Positions 48,301 to 57,255 of a stretch of 64,000 nucleotides of DNA are shown here, piece by piece (the first letter of the stretch is position 1; each line of letters begins with the position of its first letter). The DNA comes from Rhodohalobacter sp. SW132. GTDB lineage: Bacteria; Bacteroidota; Rhodothermia; Balneolales; Balneolaceae. Under the pieces are notes generated by a model. It was not told the origin of the DNA. It searched no databases and worked only from the letters and a program-made list of their open reading frames with translations. The DNA lies in NCBI RefSeq assembly GCF_003390325.1, contig NZ_QUOK01000008.1:62001-126000 (forward strand), written 5' to 3'. The translations under genes and the position numbers were made by a program.

Positions 48301-49678
48301 AAAACTGAGTTTCCCCTGTTTGCCAGGTTGTTCCGGGCATGCCTTCACCCTTCCGAAATGAACGATTCCATTTTGATTCCTCATAAAACCTGGCTGCGTC
48401 ACTTTCCGATCTACGACACCCCTGCAGATCAATAGATGTACCATTCTCATTTAATAGCCATATTTCTGCAATTTTAAAATTCCCAAAAGATATGATCGTA
48501 TCCAGAACAGCGTCAAAAGTATCGGTAAGAGAATCATGTGTATTAAACTGGCGATTCACATCGGCCTGAAGAGTGTTCAGCAGCTCACGGTTTTTTCTCT
48601 CCGTGATATCCCGCTCAATAGCGATAAAATGAGAACATTCCCCATCATTATCGTACACGGGGCTGAAGGAGATATGCACCCAGAACTCCTCTCCATTTTT
48701 TTTATAGTTGATCAATTCAACTTCTGCAGATTCTTCATTGGCAATCGCCATTCTTAGTTTTTGCAGCCCATCCCCTTCACTGTTCGGGCCCTGAAGAATA
48801 CGGGGCGTTTTGCCGATGATTTCATCGCTCCTATATCCTGTCATTTCAGTAAATGCCCGGTTTACATATATCACCTCCGGCCCATCCGGTGCTTCTATCG
48901 GGCTGCACGTGGTAATCAGCACAGAATCATTGGCATTGGTAACAACAGACTCCAGCATCGACATCCGGTGCGTTTCCTCTTTTTCCATCGTGATATCCAT
49001 CACAATTACATCCCAAACGACACTGCCATCTGGCGATTTTTTAGGATTTCCCACTCCACGGTGCCATCTGAGTGTTCCATCCGGGTGATTATATCGCCAT
49101 TCATCCATCCAGCTGCTCATCGACTTCATTGAAGCATAGATAGATTCTTTGTGCGTTTTCAGGTCATCCTCTGGGTACCGTTCGTAAATTACACTATTAT
49201 CCTGCAACACCTCATCTGCTGAAATCCCCCAAATTATCTCAGCACCTTCGCTAATATTTATAATTTCTGATGTCCCTTTTCCATTTATTCGAAATCGAAA
49301 AACAACACCGGGAATATTATCCGTCAGGCCATGCAGGCGATCCTTCGTTTCTGTTTCATCCGTGCTGTCTGAAATCTGGAGAAGAATTCCCTTTTGATTT
49401 GCATCCAGGGCAATATCCGACCTTTTGCAGGTACAAATAATTCTGGAATTGTCTTTGCAAACTCCTTCAGTCTTAATCGGTTCATTAGAATTGACACCCT
49501 TGCTGATATCCAGAATATCAACAAGAGATTTATTTGTTAACTCCTGATGTGAATATTTAAATAATGTATACGCTGCAGGGTTGGCGTCCAGAATTTTCTC
49601 ATCTTCAGATAAAATCAGGCATGCCGTGATAGAGTGTTCAAACAGCGTTCTATATTTATTTTTGTAAGATTGAGACAT
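45371..49678 (-). CDS. Giant cytoplasmic multi-PAS/GAF histidine kinase
   Basis: A 1435-residue protein with no transmembrane segment. Domain order by inspection: PAS (5-108), PAS (115-232), PAS (240-362, with the LOV-like but Cys-less sequence GKTPRILQG), GAF (375-525), PAS (535-645), PAS (650-765), PAS (778-880), GAF (900-1060), PAS (1070-1175), HisKA with His1213 in FVASHDLQEPLRM, HATPase (about 1315-1428; N box LANLVNNALKY, G2 GTGIGLAIC). Its sixth and seventh PAS domains (YYPPEESWFETSAYP and YYPTLDKWFEVSAYP) are clear internal duplicates. It could integrate several cytosolic ligands. No receiver is attached. Confidence 0.93.
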   Translation of the reverse strand: MSQSYKNKYRTLFEHSITACLILSEDEKILDANPAAYTLFKYSHQELTNKSLVDILDISKGVNSNEPIKTEGVCKDNSRIICTCKRSDIALDANQKGILLQISDSTDETETKDRLHGLTDNIPGVVFRFRINGKGTSEIINISEGAEIIWGISADEVLQDNSVIYERYPEDDLKTHKESIYASMKSMSSWMDEWRYNHPDGTLRWHRGVGNPKKSPDGSVVWDVIVMDITMEKEETHRMSMLESVVTNANDSVLITTCSPIEAPDGPEVIYVNRAFTEMTGYRSDEIIGKTPRILQGPNSEGDGLQKLRMAIANEESAEVELINYKKNGEEFWVHISFSPVYDNDGECSHFIAIERDITERKNRELLNTLQADVNRQFNTHDSLTDTFDAVLDTIISFGNFKIAEIWLLNENGTSIDLQGCRRSESDAARFYEESKWNRSFRKGEGMPGTTWQTGETQFWRNLGENEKFVRCNAAKITDIQTAYCIPVTHDRKIIGALLLGLREDQPRERYYLSLLKELGHDLGSEIKRKQLEQQLSRIFSFSPDIICVAGMDGYYKRVNPAMSRMLGYTQDELLSHPITSFTHPDDRLRTEKEVDALATGKGQTNFENRLITKSGEVVWVSWTTRTFEEEGKVYSIARDITEQKKLELLLEQASSLSKIGGWEVDQANKTVYWSDITYEIHEVSHEFEPDLQNAIHFYKEGKSRAALSEALNGLMNSGKPFDIEAQIITGKGNEKWVRVIGEAEILEGRFKRLYGSFQDVDQLKRAEIASKKAAEQRANILESISDAFYAIDDQWNITYFNKEAENLLNKSADDLKGKNFWDVFPEAKETELYQKYRVVVENGEPETFEYYYPPEESWFETSAYPAEDGITVYFKQIDERKEWQQRILNKTRQLDTIALFNGLLIKKESWKDALFECMEKFADVVDADRVYYFKNEQDENSGDLFAKLELEWASEKWPCDTVESKIRELPLSQLDQFVQVLSENNPLSVRVADVSNEELKGAIEAQNVKSILMIPVFTGGVFYGVISFEDCESERVWNEEEISFLQTIAINLASAIEGKQAEHAIQQAYEERNRLLESIGDAFFAVNREWTVTYWNNEAEKVLQMPRENVVGKNLWDIYKDATELDFYYEYHRVMNEQCSATFEEYYPTLDKWFEVSAYPSPDGVSVFFKDISDRKEWEERLKKLNRDLEQKSKDLEVSNAELEQFAFVASHDLQEPLRMITSFLSLLDKKYGENLDDKAKEYIYFASDGARRMRQIILDLLDFSRIGRVENEKRIVDLNEVVEVTKLLNKQTIEEKKGEIIANDLPKIVAEEPSIKRLLANLVNNALKYQKEGVPPRIIITAEEQPNQWVMRVEDNGIGINKEYSQKIFNIFQRLHPKEEYPGTGIGLAICKKIVEQHGGDIWVESEDGKGSVFSFSLPKVSLGENLSNDDLK

Positions 49679-49815
49679 TAATTAAATAAACACTTTGCTC
49701 TTTGGTTGATAGAATTCGAATTCAAAAAGTTAACCCAATATCATAAACCCTATTGTATTCAGTTAAATTTTAGTATTGAAAATATCTTGGGATTTGCCGT
49801 TAAATAGTATCTGAT

Positions 49816-51237
49816 TTAATCCTCCAGAGGAATCTCAATCTGTACCATCATGCCGATTTCGAGAGGCTGATAATTTATAGATCCTCCCAAGCGAAATACG
49901 CGGCTATTCACATTGATTAGTCCTGCCCCGTGTGAATCTGCCGTTTCGGGATCAAAATATTTTCCATTATCCCGGATTTTTAATATTAACTGATCACCGG
50001 TGTGCTCAATGATAATATCTGCATTCGTAGCGCCGGAGTGTTTCGTGATATTCGCACACAACTCCTGCACAATTCTGTATAGGTTCACCTTTACTTTTGT
50101 CGGCAGCTCAATATGGTCGGGCAGATGATCTTTCAGGGAAAAATCGATATGGGAAGAGGATGTAAGCTGCTGAACCAGTCGGCGAAGCAGATCAGAAATC
50201 GTCATAACATCGAATTCTGCCGACTGCAGGTTGTGTGAAAGGTCACGGGTTTGCAGCGTAGTTTGCTGCATTAATTCGTATAGTTTGTTGATTTTTTCTT
50301 TCAGCGAATCTGGATTGTTAATTTCATCCATCAGATTCTGCGTAAACATACCGCAAGCGGCCAGTTGTTGCACAATTCCGTCATGTAACTCCCTGGCCAC
50401 ACGGTTGCGTTCTCGCTCTTCAGCCTGCAGAACATTCTCAATCATTTTTTCCTGAAGATCAATTTTCTCCGTTACATCGTTCAGAAGCATCAATGTGGCA
50501 GTTTTGTTTTTAAACTCTATCAAATGTCCGTTTATTTCTGTCAGAAATATTTCGCCATTCTTTTTTTTGTGGCGCCAGATCTGTTTTGGGGGATAATGGG
50601 AGTAATCAAAACTATTTCGCCCATTTCCATTAATGGGCCTTTCAAATTTGTTCAGCTGAATATCATTAACAGTCAGGTTTTGGAACTCTTTTTCCCCGTA
50701 CCCATATTTAAGTTGCGCTTCCGTATTTGAATCAAGAATCTGCCCTGTTTCCGGATCCCAAATCAACATCGGAGACGGGTTATTTTCAAAGAGCTCACGA
50801 TACCGCTTTTCCGATGCACTCAGTTTTTTATACATCGCATTTCGTTCAATGCTGTACCGAATACTTCTCCAGAGTCCATACGAATCCAGCTTATCTTTTT
50901 CGATATAATCTGAAATCCCCATACTGAGTGAACGAACGCTAAACGACATATCAGACAGCCCGGTTAACGCAATTACTGGGGCAGGATGAGCCAGCTTTAT
51001 GGTTTCCCGGATCAGATCTTCACCCTCTTTATCGGGCAGTTTCAAATCCAGTAGCACCGCATGATAGTCCGTTTTTGAAACGCCATTCAGCATCCGGTTC
51101 ATTTCGGAAAAGTTCTTTGCGTGATCGAGCTGCCCAACAAAGGAAACTGCAGACAGATAGCCCTCGATCAGCGCATAATCGCCGGGGTTATCCTCTACTA
51201 CCAATAGCCGGTAATTGGTTTTTATATCGTAAATCAT
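49816..51237 (-). CDS. Hybrid sensor: receiver-PAS-HisKA_3 histidine kinase
   Basis: A 473-residue protein. Receiver at 1-130 with Glu15-Asp16, phospho-Asp64 (VLLDLKLPDKEG) and Lys114; PAS at about 140-255 (ENNPSPMLIWDPETGQILDSN); HisKA_3 phosphoacceptor His285 in ERERNRVARELHDGIVQQLA; HATPase with QELCANITKHSGA and NGKYFDPETADSHGAGLINVNSRV. HisKA_3 kinases usually pair with LuxR-type regulators, but none is next to this gene. It lies 64 bp after the neighbouring REC-PAS-PAS kinase gene, so they may be cotranscribed. Confidence 0.92.
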   Translation of the reverse strand: MIYDIKTNYRLLVVEDNPGDYALIEGYLSAVSFVGQLDHAKNFSEMNRMLNGVSKTDYHAVLLDLKLPDKEGEDLIRETIKLAHPAPVIALTGLSDMSFSVRSLSMGISDYIEKDKLDSYGLWRSIRYSIERNAMYKKLSASEKRYRELFENNPSPMLIWDPETGQILDSNTEAQLKYGYGEKEFQNLTVNDIQLNKFERPINGNGRNSFDYSHYPPKQIWRHKKKNGEIFLTEINGHLIEFKNKTATLMLLNDVTEKIDLQEKMIENVLQAEERERNRVARELHDGIVQQLAACGMFTQNLMDEINNPDSLKEKINKLYELMQQTTLQTRDLSHNLQSAEFDVMTISDLLRRLVQQLTSSSHIDFSLKDHLPDHIELPTKVKVNLYRIVQELCANITKHSGATNADIIIEHTGDQLILKIRDNGKYFDPETADSHGAGLINVNSRVFRLGGSINYQPLEIGMMVQIEIPLED

Positions 51238-51301
51238 GTTGTTAAGGGAGCCCGCCGTCAGTCAAGCTTTGACTGAGGGCTGAAACGTTATTTTGATTAA
51301 A

Positions 51302-53119
51302 TCACATGCTTGAACTACCGATTCCTGAAACATCCATTTTCTGAAAACTCAGAGTAAATCGTGTACCGTTTTCGTCACTACTCAGGTCTGATTCACCTTT
51401 TAATTGTGTTGTAAGTACCTGAATCAGATGCAGACCCAGGGAATCTGTATTTCCCACTTCTGCATATTCTGGCAGTCCTATTCCATTATCGGCGATTTCC
51501 AGAAATACTTCACCGTCTTTCAATTCAAGTCGAACGTTTAATTTCCCCTTCTCTCTTCCTTTAAATGCATGTTTATACACATTGGTGATCACTTCATTAA
51601 TCATTAATGAACACGGTATGGCCTGGTTGATATTCAGTTCTATAGGCTGTTTTTCCACGCAGTGCTCAATAACGGTATCACCGCCCAGTACTTTCTCGAG
51701 ATTGTGGATAAGTTTTTCAATAATTTCAGAGAAATTCAGTTTTGAAAAATTGCCTGACTGGTATAAAATTTCGTGAATTGTGGCCATTGTACTCACACGA
51801 AAAACGCTGTCATGCAATTTCTTTTCAAGTTCTTCATCTGTAGCGTTAAACGCCTGAAGCTGCATCAGGCTGGATATTACCGCCAGGTTATTTTTAACCC
51901 TGTGATGGATTTCTGAAAGCAAAACTTCTTTCTCATCGAGAGAATCTTCGAGGCGTTTTTCATACGCTTTTTGTCTGGATACATCTCTGCCAATTGACAC
52001 CCATTGAACATAATTCCCTTCTTCATCCGCAACCGGTACGAGAGAGGTATTAATCCAGATTGGGGTGCCATCTTTTTTGTAGTTGATCAGTTCAATATTA
52101 CAGATTTCCCAGTTTTTCATGGCAGATGTAATCCGGTTCAGCTTTTCCTGCTCGGTACGCGGCCCGTACATAAATTCAACAGTCTCTCCTAAAACTTCAT
52201 CCCGGGTATACCCCGTGATTTGGGTGAACGCATCATTTACGTAAAGTATCTTGCGGCCCTGCCCGTCTGCAGGGTTTGCTTCAAGGATAATTACCGCCTC
52301 CGTAGTATTTGTGACTACCGATTCCAGTTGTTTGAGTCTCTGCTGCTCCCTGAGTTTTTCTGTAATATCATCGGCCAGCACCAGCCGGGCACTTCTGTCT
52401 TTATACTCAATCGCGCTGCCGCTAACTTCCACCTGGATGATTTCACCATTTTTCTTTTTATGGCGATGAATACCCGACCCTGTGGCCATCGGTTCAGACC
52501 GAATCGACTGAATCGCCTTATCCATATTTTCGCGTTCCTCCTGCAGGCGGATATCACGGATTGTCATCTTCAAAAACTCATCCTTGGAATATCCATAGTG
52601 TTTTATCGCCGCCTCATTCACATCCAGAAACGTCAGTGTTGTGAGATCATACACCCACATTGGAACCGGACTAAGTTCAAACAGATGACGATAATTTCTC
52701 TCTGATTTTTTTAGTCTAAGCGAAAAAGAGTTTCGTTCAATACTGTATACGATGCTTTTATACAGGAGCGTTGAGGAGAGTTCATCTTTTAAAAGGTAGT
52801 CAGAAACTCCGCTGGAGAGTGATTCCACACTAAATTCGAGATTTGAATAGCCGGTTAACACAATAACAGGAGCGCCTTTCGCAAGATCAAGCACACTAAG
52901 TACAAGTTCTATTCCATCGGAATCGGGCAGTGACAGATCAAGCAAAATTGCGTCATATAAACTTTTATCACGCAGATGGCTTTCAGCCTCAGAAAAGGTA
53001 GTGGCTTTTTGAAGAACCACATTTGCAAAAGCCTCTTCCATAAATTCTTTAACGAGCAGGGCATCCCCTGCATTATCTTCGACCAGAAGAATATCTAAGT
53101 AGCGTTGATCTCTCTTCAT
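51302..53119 (-). CDS. Hybrid sensor: receiver-PAS-PAS-HisKA_2 histidine kinase
   Basis: A 605-residue protein with the same architecture as the kinase at 41.1 kb: receiver with phospho-Asp61 (LLDLSLPDSDG), PAS (140-255), PAS (262-380, YVNDAFTQITGYTRDEVLG), HisKA_2 helix with EIHHRVKNN (His405/406), HATPase with INEVITNVYKHAF and ADNGIGLPEY. It follows its response regulator gene by 11 bp, exactly as in the paralogous pair. Conservation of both spacing and domain order points to duplication of the two-gene module. Confidence 0.93.
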   Translation of the reverse strand: MKRDQRYLDILLVEDNAGDALLVKEFMEEAFANVVLQKATTFSEAESHLRDKSLYDAILLDLSLPDSDGIELVLSVLDLAKGAPVIVLTGYSNLEFSVESLSSGVSDYLLKDELSSTLLYKSIVYSIERNSFSLRLKKSERNYRHLFELSPVPMWVYDLTTLTFLDVNEAAIKHYGYSKDEFLKMTIRDIRLQEERENMDKAIQSIRSEPMATGSGIHRHKKKNGEIIQVEVSGSAIEYKDRSARLVLADDITEKLREQQRLKQLESVVTNTTEAVIILEANPADGQGRKILYVNDAFTQITGYTRDEVLGETVEFMYGPRTEQEKLNRITSAMKNWEICNIELINYKKDGTPIWINTSLVPVADEEGNYVQWVSIGRDVSRQKAYEKRLEDSLDEKEVLLSEIHHRVKNNLAVISSLMQLQAFNATDEELEKKLHDSVFRVSTMATIHEILYQSGNFSKLNFSEIIEKLIHNLEKVLGGDTVIEHCVEKQPIELNINQAIPCSLMINEVITNVYKHAFKGREKGKLNVRLELKDGEVFLEIADNGIGLPEYAEVGNTDSLGLHLIQVLTTQLKGESDLSSDENGTRFTLSFQKMDVSGIGSSSM

Positions 53120-53130
53120 GGTACTCTACA

Positions 53131-53562
53131 TTATGTATGCGTTGGCAGTTGTACAAGACTTATCCAGAAATCCTCAATGCTGGTAACCGCTCTCAGAAAA
53201 TCGTTAACCTCAACCGGCTTGGTGATGTAACAATTCGCGTGATTTTCATATGAAAGAGAAATATCCTTATCTGATGAGGAGGTGGTAAGCATAATAACAG
53301 GTATATGCTTTAGTTTACTGCTGTTTTTAATGTACTGCAAAACTTCGTGACCGTTTTTACGGGGGAGATTTACATCAAGAATGATCAGGTCCGGGGTAAC
53401 TGCACTGGTAAACGGCTCCTCTTTGTTGAGAAATTGAATAGCTTTTTCACCATTTTTCACCACATTTAGATTGTTGGCAAGCTTTGCCTCATCGAAAGCC
53501 TCCTCAATCAGCATGATATCACCTTCATTATCTTCAACCAATAATATTTGTACCGACTTCAT
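53131..53562 (-). CDS. Single-domain response regulator (Rcp1-like)
   Basis: A 143-residue receiver when started at the ATG complementary to 53560-53562; a longer frame begins seven codons earlier, but the shorter form aligns exactly from the first residue (MKSVQILLVEDNEGD) with the paralogue at 42.9 kb, and both are 432 bp. Acid pocket, phospho-Asp63 in IILDVNLPRKNGHEV, TTSSSDKD and YITKPVEVNDF are all present. No DNA-binding domain. It is the first gene of the module with the hybrid kinase. Confidence 0.92.
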   Translation of the reverse strand: MKSVQILLVEDNEGDIMLIEEAFDEAKLANNLNVVKNGEKAIQFLNKEEPFTSAVTPDLIILDVNLPRKNGHEVLQYIKNSSKLKHIPVIMLTTSSSDKDISLSYENHANCYITKPVEVNDFLRAVTSIEDFWISLVQLPTHT

Positions 53563-54462
53563 AGTGTAATTTTTTACGTTCATAATAACATTCTTAACCT
53601 GGTTATTTCCACTCTTTTAAAAATACACAGGTACTCACAATACAGATGAATGAATAGATGACATTAGGTTCAATCTATAAAAAAACTTCTGTAATAAATA
53701 AACTTTTTCAACAACTTACATCTTGTTAACTCTGATTTTTGTTCAGAATTAACAAATAAAACCTATTACAATTCACATAAATAAAAACATAAACTTTATT
53801 TAGGTATAGGCATCAATTACGTCAACTTTTCTTTTTTCCCCCTTCCGAAATTTCTTTTGAAATTTAATTTTCAACATCGGCTTATTTTTGTTGCCGGTTC
53901 TCCAATTCAGATTTAAACCATTTTTTCTCTTCCGTACATCTTTTCTGCATCTTTTGGGATCGTCGTTATTCCCCCCTAATGCAGAAGTTATCGAGAAGAG
54001 AATTTAAGATCGGTGTATTTTTGATATGAGTTACAATCTCATTAAAGACCGGAAGCTGACTCAACAATCCTCTTTTTTCCCGAGGATTTTTTTTTAAAAA
54101 ATTGAATCACCAGCGCACATGCATAGCTAGTGGACGTTCATTCGTGTCTGCTAAATTTCGAAACAGTACGAATCGTTCATATTAGCTGAATGCCTGCAGA
54201 TGATTTAGCAACTGATAGCTATTTTTTAATCAAATTACAGCTTTTATTACTTCACCACATAAAAAATCTTCACCGTGAATAAACTTTTCAGAATAATGGA
54301 TTCAATAATTCAGAGAAACATCGCAAAGTGTAAGCATTAATAAATTACTTGGTGGTGTCTGATTGTATTGAACAAAAAAATTTTAAACTATATGCCTGCC
54401 CAATGTGCTACTTCTCTTATCGCCGGGCTATTTCAAATTGTTAACCTATGTAAAATTACGGA
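53563..54462. other. Intergenic region, nothing recognised
   Basis: About 900 bp with high A/T content and several short homopolymer runs. I see no coding frame with a good start, no tRNA-like structure and no strong hairpin. The promoter of the response regulator module should be near its left end. Confidence 0.4.
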
Positions 54463-56070
54463 TTAACCTGAGGGATGATTCCCATTTTTTTTCAATGTAA
54501 AAAAGAATGTACTCCCTTCATCCTCTTCTGATTCAACCCAAATTTTTCCTCCATGCTCCTCCACAATTTTTTTGCAGATCGCAAGACCCATCCCGGTTCC
54601 GCTGTATTCATCATTCCCATGGAGGCGCTGAAAAATATTGAAAATTTTGTCAGTATATTCAGGATTGATACCGATTCCGTTATCCCGAACTGAAAACTGC
54701 CAGTATTCCTGATCTTCTTTACACGAGATAATTACGACAGGCTGCTTTCCTTTTTCCTGGTATTTTATTGCATTATTCAGAAGGTTTTGAAATAACTGGT
54801 GCATGGGACCTTCAGCAGCATTTATTACCGGCATTTCACACTCTGACTTAACTTTGGCTCGGTTTTCTTTAATAATATTTTTATTAAGCGAGATAACTTC
54901 TTGAAGAACCTGGTTCACATCAACCTTATTTCTTTCCATATTTATTCGGCCGATGCGTGAAAAATCAAGCAGGTCAAGAATAATGTGCCGCATTCTTTGC
55001 GCACCATCTGTTGCAAGATGAATGTATTTTTTTCCTTTTTCATCCAATACTGAATCATACTTTTCTTCGAGCCTGGACAAAAAACTTGTAATCATTCGAA
55101 GGGGTTCCTGCAGATCGTGAGATGCAACAAAGGCAAACTGTTCCAGTTCTGCATTTGAAGCTTCCAGTACTTTCGTTTTGTGCTTTAGGGAGCGATTCAG
55201 TTTCTGTAATTTCTTTTCTGCCAGTTTACGCTCTGTTATATCTTTAATCACTGTTATAAGAACAGGTTCAGGCACCTCAGAATGTGTGAACAGTGATACC
55301 TTGAAATTTAGAAATTGCCGGGTTGTATTATCTTTTTTTCTATTTAGATCGAAGTTGTTTGCCGAATTCTGATCCTGGAAACCCAATTGCAGATATTTAT
55401 CCAATTTACGCCTCTCCGGAGGGTGAAACAGCTGGCTTAGGGGGTTTCCCAAAACCTGTGATTCATTTCTATTAAAGATAGAAGTCGCTTCTTTATTCCA
55501 TCCCAATATTTCTCCCTTCCTGTTGATAATTGCAATACCAATAGGGGCCATATCCATCAGTTTGTTGATAAACTGATGATTAAATTTTTGAGATTGAAGT
55601 TGAGCAGGTACAGAATAGGGTATCTGGGAATTGGTAGCAGCAATGATTGACCGGTATTGTACAGCTTGCAAACTGTCCTGAAGAATTCCGGACAGACTTT
55701 CCAGGTCTGATTCATTGGATTGATCAAGGCAAAATACTTCCATACCGATAAATGGAGAGAATCGAATGGCCTCTTTGAGTATACTTTTTTTCTTTTCAGA
55801 ATCCCTTAAAAGAATAATTTTGGCATCTTTTTCAAGGGAATGTAAACGCTGGGCACTTTGAACAGGATCCTGAACATCACTCCCGACTATAAAAGTGATA
55901 ATCTGACCTTCCATTTCCTTATCCATGAGATCAGAAAAATCCTCTACAAACCTGCATCGAATATTCTGACTTTTTACAGATGTCGGAATCAGATCTTCAA
56001 GATCGTGATTTTGCGACTGTATCAGCAGTATTAAATCCTTTTCCAATGTGGTAGCCTCTTCAACCATCAT
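54463..56070 (-). CDS. PAS histidine kinase with degenerate receiver-like N-terminus
   Basis: A 535-residue protein. Residues 8-140 fold-predict by eye as alternating strands and helices (IITFIVGSDV, KIILLRDSEKKKS), like a pseudo-receiver without a clear phospho-Asp acid pocket. A PAS domain follows at about 168-282 (LMDMAPIGIAIINRKGEILGWN), a short coiled coil, HisKA with His318 in FVASHDLQEPLRM, and HATPase (LFQNLLNNAIKY, GTGMGLAIC). The start lies 18 bp after the acyl-CoA dehydrogenase stop, so the two may be cotranscribed. It is closest in the window to the C-terminal half of the giant kinase. Confidence 0.9.
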   Translation of the reverse strand: MMVEEATTLEKDLILLIQSQNHDLEDLIPTSVKSQNIRCRFVEDFSDLMDKEMEGQIITFIVGSDVQDPVQSAQRLHSLEKDAKIILLRDSEKKKSILKEAIRFSPFIGMEVFCLDQSNESDLESLSGILQDSLQAVQYRSIIAATNSQIPYSVPAQLQSQKFNHQFINKLMDMAPIGIAIINRKGEILGWNKEATSIFNRNESQVLGNPLSQLFHPPERRKLDKYLQLGFQDQNSANNFDLNRKKDNTTRQFLNFKVSLFTHSEVPEPVLITVIKDITERKLAEKKLQKLNRSLKHKTKVLEASNAELEQFAFVASHDLQEPLRMITSFLSRLEEKYDSVLDEKGKKYIHLATDGAQRMRHIILDLLDFSRIGRINMERNKVDVNQVLQEVISLNKNIIKENRAKVKSECEMPVINAAEGPMHQLFQNLLNNAIKYQEKGKQPVVIISCKEDQEYWQFSVRDNGIGINPEYTDKIFNIFQRLHGNDEYSGTGMGLAICKKIVEEHGGKIWVESEEDEGSTFFFTLKKNGNHPSG

Positions 56071-56088
56071 TTTTTCGTTATTGACAGA

Positions 56089-57255
56089 TTAATCTCCCAA
56101 AAGCGGGACGTCAAGCAGAGCCCTGCCCATCCAGGTTTTTAGCAGATCGGTAGTGGGAGCCATAACGTGTGATGCGCGGGCATCCCTCAAATGTCTTGAA
56201 AGTTTTCCTTCAGATGCATAGGCTTTGCCTCCCATCAGAGTCATGACTTCGTTTACAACCTCCACAACACAATCTGAAACTACCGCTTTGGAACTTAGAA
56301 CAGAGAGCAAAGCATCCGGACTCCCGGTATCTCCTTTTTCAGCTGCTGAATAAAGAAGCTGCCGTGCACTTTCAACCTTAGCCCAAATTGCCCCAAGGCG
56401 ATGCTGCAAAACGGGCTGATGAGATAAAGCAGTTCCGGTATGGGTATGAGATCTGTTGTTTAAATGATTGGTTGCTTCTTCCAAAGCAGAGGCAGCGATA
56501 CCTAAATAGGTGCCTGCCATAGCCGTTAAAAAATAGGGGGCAACCACTTCAAAAACATACCAGATCTGATCCCCCTTCTCCCCCAGAATATTATTTTCTG
56601 ACAGCCGGAGATTATTTATTTCAACGGTACGTGAAGAGTTGCCTTTCATCCCAATTCCTTCCCATTTCCCCTTCCAGTTCAGTCCCTCAGATCGATTATC
56701 TACGACCACACATGTAAATTGTCCAACTGCTGTATCAGGTGCAGGTATAACAGCAGATACCACGTATGAATCTGCGTAACTACCATTTGTCACAAAAGAT
56801 TTGGTCCCATTCAGGGTGTACTTTCCATTCTTTTCATTTTTAAGCTCTGCTTCGGGTATATAAAAATGAGACCCTGTTCCGGGCTCACTTATCGACAGAG
56901 TTGTAAGGTGTTCTCCTTTTACAATAGGGGCGATATAATGTTCTTTTTGATGCGGGGTTGCCTTTGCCGCTAACACAGCAGAACCCACCAGGTGCATACC
57001 AAAGCACATGGCCGTTGAAGCACATTCATGACCCAGTATTTCACAAACCTTTGCGACACCGGTCAGACCCTGCCCATGACCGCCCAGTTCAGAAGGTATT
57101 GCAATACCACCTAATCCCGCCTGCTGCAATGCCCGGATTGACTTCTCAGGCCACTTGCCTGTTTTATCAATTTCTTCTGCACGCGGAGTAAGTTCATCGG
57201 ATGCAATTTTCCGGACAATCCTCAACGTCTCCTCTAAGGATACATGTGTGTTCAT
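56089..57255 (-). CDS. Acyl-CoA dehydrogenase-family protein
   Basis: A 388-residue flavin dehydrogenase. Middle-domain motifs are LSISEPGTGSHF and TKSFVTNGSYADSYVV; the C-terminal helical domain includes LQHRLGAIWAKVESARQL and VVNEVMTLMGGKAYASEGKLSRHLRDARASHV. The next residues are MAPTTDLLK where many members have YEGT, so the catalytic Glu at that position is absent; some branches carry it elsewhere, which I could not establish. It is oddly placed between two kinase genes, 18 bp upstream of one. A substrate cannot be named. Confidence 0.85.
   Translation of the reverse strand: MNTHVSLEETLRIVRKIASDELTPRAEEIDKTGKWPEKSIRALQQAGLGGIAIPSELGGHGQGLTGVAKVCEILGHECASTAMCFGMHLVGSAVLAAKATPHQKEHYIAPIVKGEHLTTLSISEPGTGSHFYIPEAELKNEKNGKYTLNGTKSFVTNGSYADSYVVSAVIPAPDTAVGQFTCVVVDNRSEGLNWKGKWEGIGMKGNSSRTVEINNLRLSENNILGEKGDQIWYVFEVVAPYFLTAMAGTYLGIAASALEEATNHLNNRSHTHTGTALSHQPVLQHRLGAIWAKVESARQLLYSAAEKGDTGSPDALLSVLSSKAVVSDCVVEVVNEVMTLMGGKAYASEGKLSRHLRDARASHVMAPTTDLLKTWMGRALLDVPLLGD

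Noticed and set aside
45371-49678. LOV photoreceptor in the PAS domains (also in the hybrids at 41.1 and 51.3 kb)
   Set aside because: The LOV-like motif GKTPRILQG, GRTIDFMHG and GETVEFMYG lacks the flavin-binding Cys.
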